A DNA stretch of 7,693 nt from Candidatus Hydrogenedentota bacterium (GTDB taxonomy: Bacteria; Hydrogenedentota; Hydrogenedentia; Hydrogenedentales; SLHB01): contig JAJDAB010000550.1 of NCBI GenBank assembly GCA_029262095.1, positions 1 to 7,693 of the forward strand, given 5' to 3'. The notes under the pieces were generated by a model, which made no database searches, had not been told where the DNA came from, and saw nothing but the letters and a program-made list of their open reading frames with translations. The position numbers and the translations under genes are program-made. Positions 6,208-7,693 of the stretch are shown one piece after another; position 1 is the stretch's first letter, and every line of letters begins with the position of its first letter.

Positions 6208-6972
6208 CTATACGTCAATTTCCCGTTGCGCAGGCGCACGCATTGTGCAATCGCCGTTGAAGACCGCGCCCTCATCTATGACGATCGCACGTGCACGAAT
6301 GTTTCCGTCTACACTCGCGCTGCGGCCTAGAATGGCTACGCCGCCGGTGGTGATATTCCCCGCCACGTGTCCGCCAAGCACGATTCGTTTACCCGCTTGC
6401 AAATCCGCGTTCAGTCTGCCGGTTTCACCCAGGTCCAATTCTTCTGCGCAATGTACCTGACCTTCGACCAAGCCATCGATCTTGCACGACGTCGCCTCGA
6501 TGCTGCCCGTCACTAACGCGCTCTTTCCCAGGTACAAACGACCATTGACGTTTACATCACCTTCAACGCGTCCCGAAATTTCCGTTTCCGAACCGCTGGA
6601 AAGCGAACCACCAATAATAACGCCTTCCGGAACGACCATTCTCTGCGCTTTGACGGTTCGGGCGCGGCGCATCGAGAGATCGTCTGCGGTCACTTCCGGT
6701 CGACCTGCCGTCTCAACGACCGAGTCCCGCATTTTCGCGGGTCCTCGATTGGTATGAAGCACTTCCTGGAAACGCTGATTGACGCGACCGAAAATGGTCT
6801 CGCCACGACGACCAGCCGTGCGCAATTCATGATACGCGGCATCCGTTTCATCCATGTCAATTTGCAGTGGCTTGACGGATTGCGGCTTCTTGTCTTCTTC
6901 CGGTTCAGATTGTGGCTTCTGCTGCGGTGTGGATGCCGCCTCAGTCTTGGTGCGTCCAGATCGATCTAGCAC
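6208..6972 (-). CDS. bactofilin (polymer-forming cytoskeletal protein) with long N-terminal extension
   Basis: Bactofilins assemble without nucleotide into filaments that act as scaffolds for cell shape, polarity and envelope enzymes. The product is 254 residues from GTG 6972. Residues of about 112-244 form the beta-helical bactofilin (DUF583) domain: VVPEGVIIGGSLSSGSETEISGR, VEGDVNVNGRLYLGKSALVTG, the I.G.V.G.V repeats, AGKRIVLGGHVAGNITTG and VDGNIRARAIVIDEGAVFNG. Each turn shows the usual hydrophobic-Gly spacing. The roughly 110 residues before it are unusual for this compact family: a Pro/Gln/Glu/Lys-rich disordered stretch (about 10-35), then a predicted helical, Arg-rich segment. The stop of the upstream ATPase gene lies just 2 bases before the GTG, so translation is probably coupled; no clear Shine-Dalgarno is seen. 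The downstream exported-protein gene starts 27 bases after the stop. No key part of the domain is missing. Confidence 0.9.
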   Translation of the reverse strand: MLDRSGRTKTEAASTPQQKPQSEPEEDKKPQSVKPLQIDMDETDAAYHELRTAGRRGETIFGRVNQRFQEVLHTNRGPAKMRDSVVETAGRPEVTADDLSMRRARTVKAQRMVVPEGVIIGGSLSSGSETEISGRVEGDVNVNGRLYLGKSALVTGSIEATSCKIDGLVEGQVHCAEELDLGETGRLNADLQAGKRIVLGGHVAGNITTGGVAILGRSASVDGNIRARAIVIDEGAVFNGDCTMRAPAQREIDV

Positions 6973-6974
6973 GA

Positions 6975-7693
6975 TTAAAAATACCCCAGCCGGTTAGCAA
7001 TATCTTTCACACAACCCGAAATGCCTAACCTCGGGTGACTCACAACAAATGGCGTACCGGAGTTGATTGCCTCCTGCACACAATGGTCAAAGTATAGGTA
7101 ACCTAAGTTTTCCGGTTCAACGAGAAGTTTACGACGTGCCATTTTGGCGAAAATATTGAATGCAATCTGTGCTTCGTACGGATTTCGCGCGCGATTTACA
7201 ACGACTTTCGGTCGAATCGCTTTGGCCAGCGCGGCCAACTCGCTACATATTTGCTTTCCGATTCCCGGCTCAAATGACTCCGAAGTCCGCACACAATCCA
7301 TGAAATCGGTAAGATTCTCGTTTCGTTTCAACAATTCCCCGACTTCGGCACTCTGATAGAAGCGCTCGATTCGGCGGAATAGCGCTGCCCGCATGAATTT
7401 GAATGCGTTGTCGATACTGGTCTTTTCCGGCGTGATGACGACGATGCCGCTGGTCTCGGCCATCAAGAAGAAATCTAAGGTATTAAGATGCGATCCCGCG
7501 TCTAGATCAATGACGACTAAGTCTGCATCGAGTTCGCCTAACTGGCGGATCAACGACATTTTCTGCTGGTATTTGGGATTCGCCGCTTCGACGAGGCCCG
7601 TCGTGCCTGGGACTAGGCGCAGGTTATCGTACTGCGTGGTTAGCAGCAATCGGTCCAGGCATTTTCCACCCTTTTGATTGAAGAACTGATCGA
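6975..7693 (-). CDS. MinD/ParA/FlhG-like P-loop ATPase, N-terminus outside the window
   Basis: The frame is open to the right edge and 238 residues are visible. The TTG at 7649 is internal and not the start. The missing part should hold the deviant Walker A (KGG.GK[ST]) motif; the FFNQKGGKCLDR stretch seen near the edge is not that motif. Visible: LRLVPGTTGL, then LGELDADLVVIDLDAG (the switch/Walker B-like DLxAG), LDFFLMAETSGIVVITPEKTSIDNAFKFMRAAL, then VVVNRARNPYEAQIAFNIFAKMARRKL, and the usual LGYLYFDHCVQEAINSGTPFVV ending. This layout matches the MinD/FlhG branch (membrane- or pole-positioning ATPases) better than plasmid ParA. It is the first visible gene of the minus-strand unit, with the bactofilin GTG 2 bases after its TAA. 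Whether it ends in a membrane-binding amphipathic helix as MinD does is unclear: the C-terminus DIANRLGYF is short. Family secure; partner and role inferred. Confidence 0.85.
   Translation of the reverse strand, partial: DQFFNQKGGKCLDRLLLTTQYDNLRLVPGTTGLVEAANPKYQQKMSLIRQLGELDADLVVIDLDAGSHLNTLDFFLMAETSGIVVITPEKTSIDNAFKFMRAALFRRIERFYQSAEVGELLKRNENLTDFMDCVRTSESFEPGIGKQICSELAALAKAIRPKVVVNRARNPYEAQIAFNIFAKMARRKLLVEPENLGYLYFDHCVQEAINSGTPFVVSHPRLGISGCVKDIANRLGYF

Noticed and set aside
1..7693. Search by eye for CRISPR repeats, transposase genes, tRNA genes, long direct repeats and toxin-antitoxin pairs.
   Set aside because: None found; composition and gene style look even across the window.

Overview
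The window looks like ordinary chromosome from a Gram-negative-type bacterium with moderate GC (estimated by eye, a little above 50%). It has tightly packed genes, several overlaps, and GTG or TTG starts alongside ATG. The L28 protein, with its long GKAKKTGG...ITGISKRRWKPNLQ insertion, recalls planctomycete-type L28 proteins. Two likely lipoproteins, an envelope acyltransferase and a bactofilin fit the same broad group (Planctomycetota or a neighbouring phylum). This placement rests on remembered family patterns and is tentative. I see no insertion sequence, CRISPR array, tRNA, rRNA or phage gene.

Layout. Plus strand, 1-2726: the 3' part of panE (ketopantoate reductase, coenzyme A synthesis), then an overlapping DUF374-type lysophospholipid acyltransferase, then about 150 bp without a gene, then an unrecognised alpha-helical, acidic cytoplasmic protein. 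Minus strand, 2723-4646: rlmN (23S rRNA A2503 / tRNA A37 methylase), which starts inside the end of an upstream gene for a predicted lipoprotein of LolA/LolB-like appearance. Plus strand, 4672-4938: rpmB (ribosomal protein L28), divergent from the lipoprotein gene with only 25 bp between the chosen starts. Minus strand, 4972-7693: a three-gene unit read from the right edge, made of a MinD/ParA/FlhG-like ATPase (N-terminus outside the window), a bactofilin 2 bp after it, and an exported protein with a FlgT/LPP20-like N-terminal domain 27 bp further on. A hairpin followed by a short U-rich tract closes this unit.

How the genes may work together. The first part is housekeeping metabolism and envelope lipid work. 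rlmN and rpmB are translation genes flanking an envelope lipoprotein gene. The most distinctive part is the right-hand unit: a positioning-type ATPase, a polymer-forming cytoskeletal protein and an exported protein, apparently co-transcribed. It could be a cell-envelope or polar organising module, but that is inference from order and spacing. No clearly new defence, mobile or RNA system is visible.
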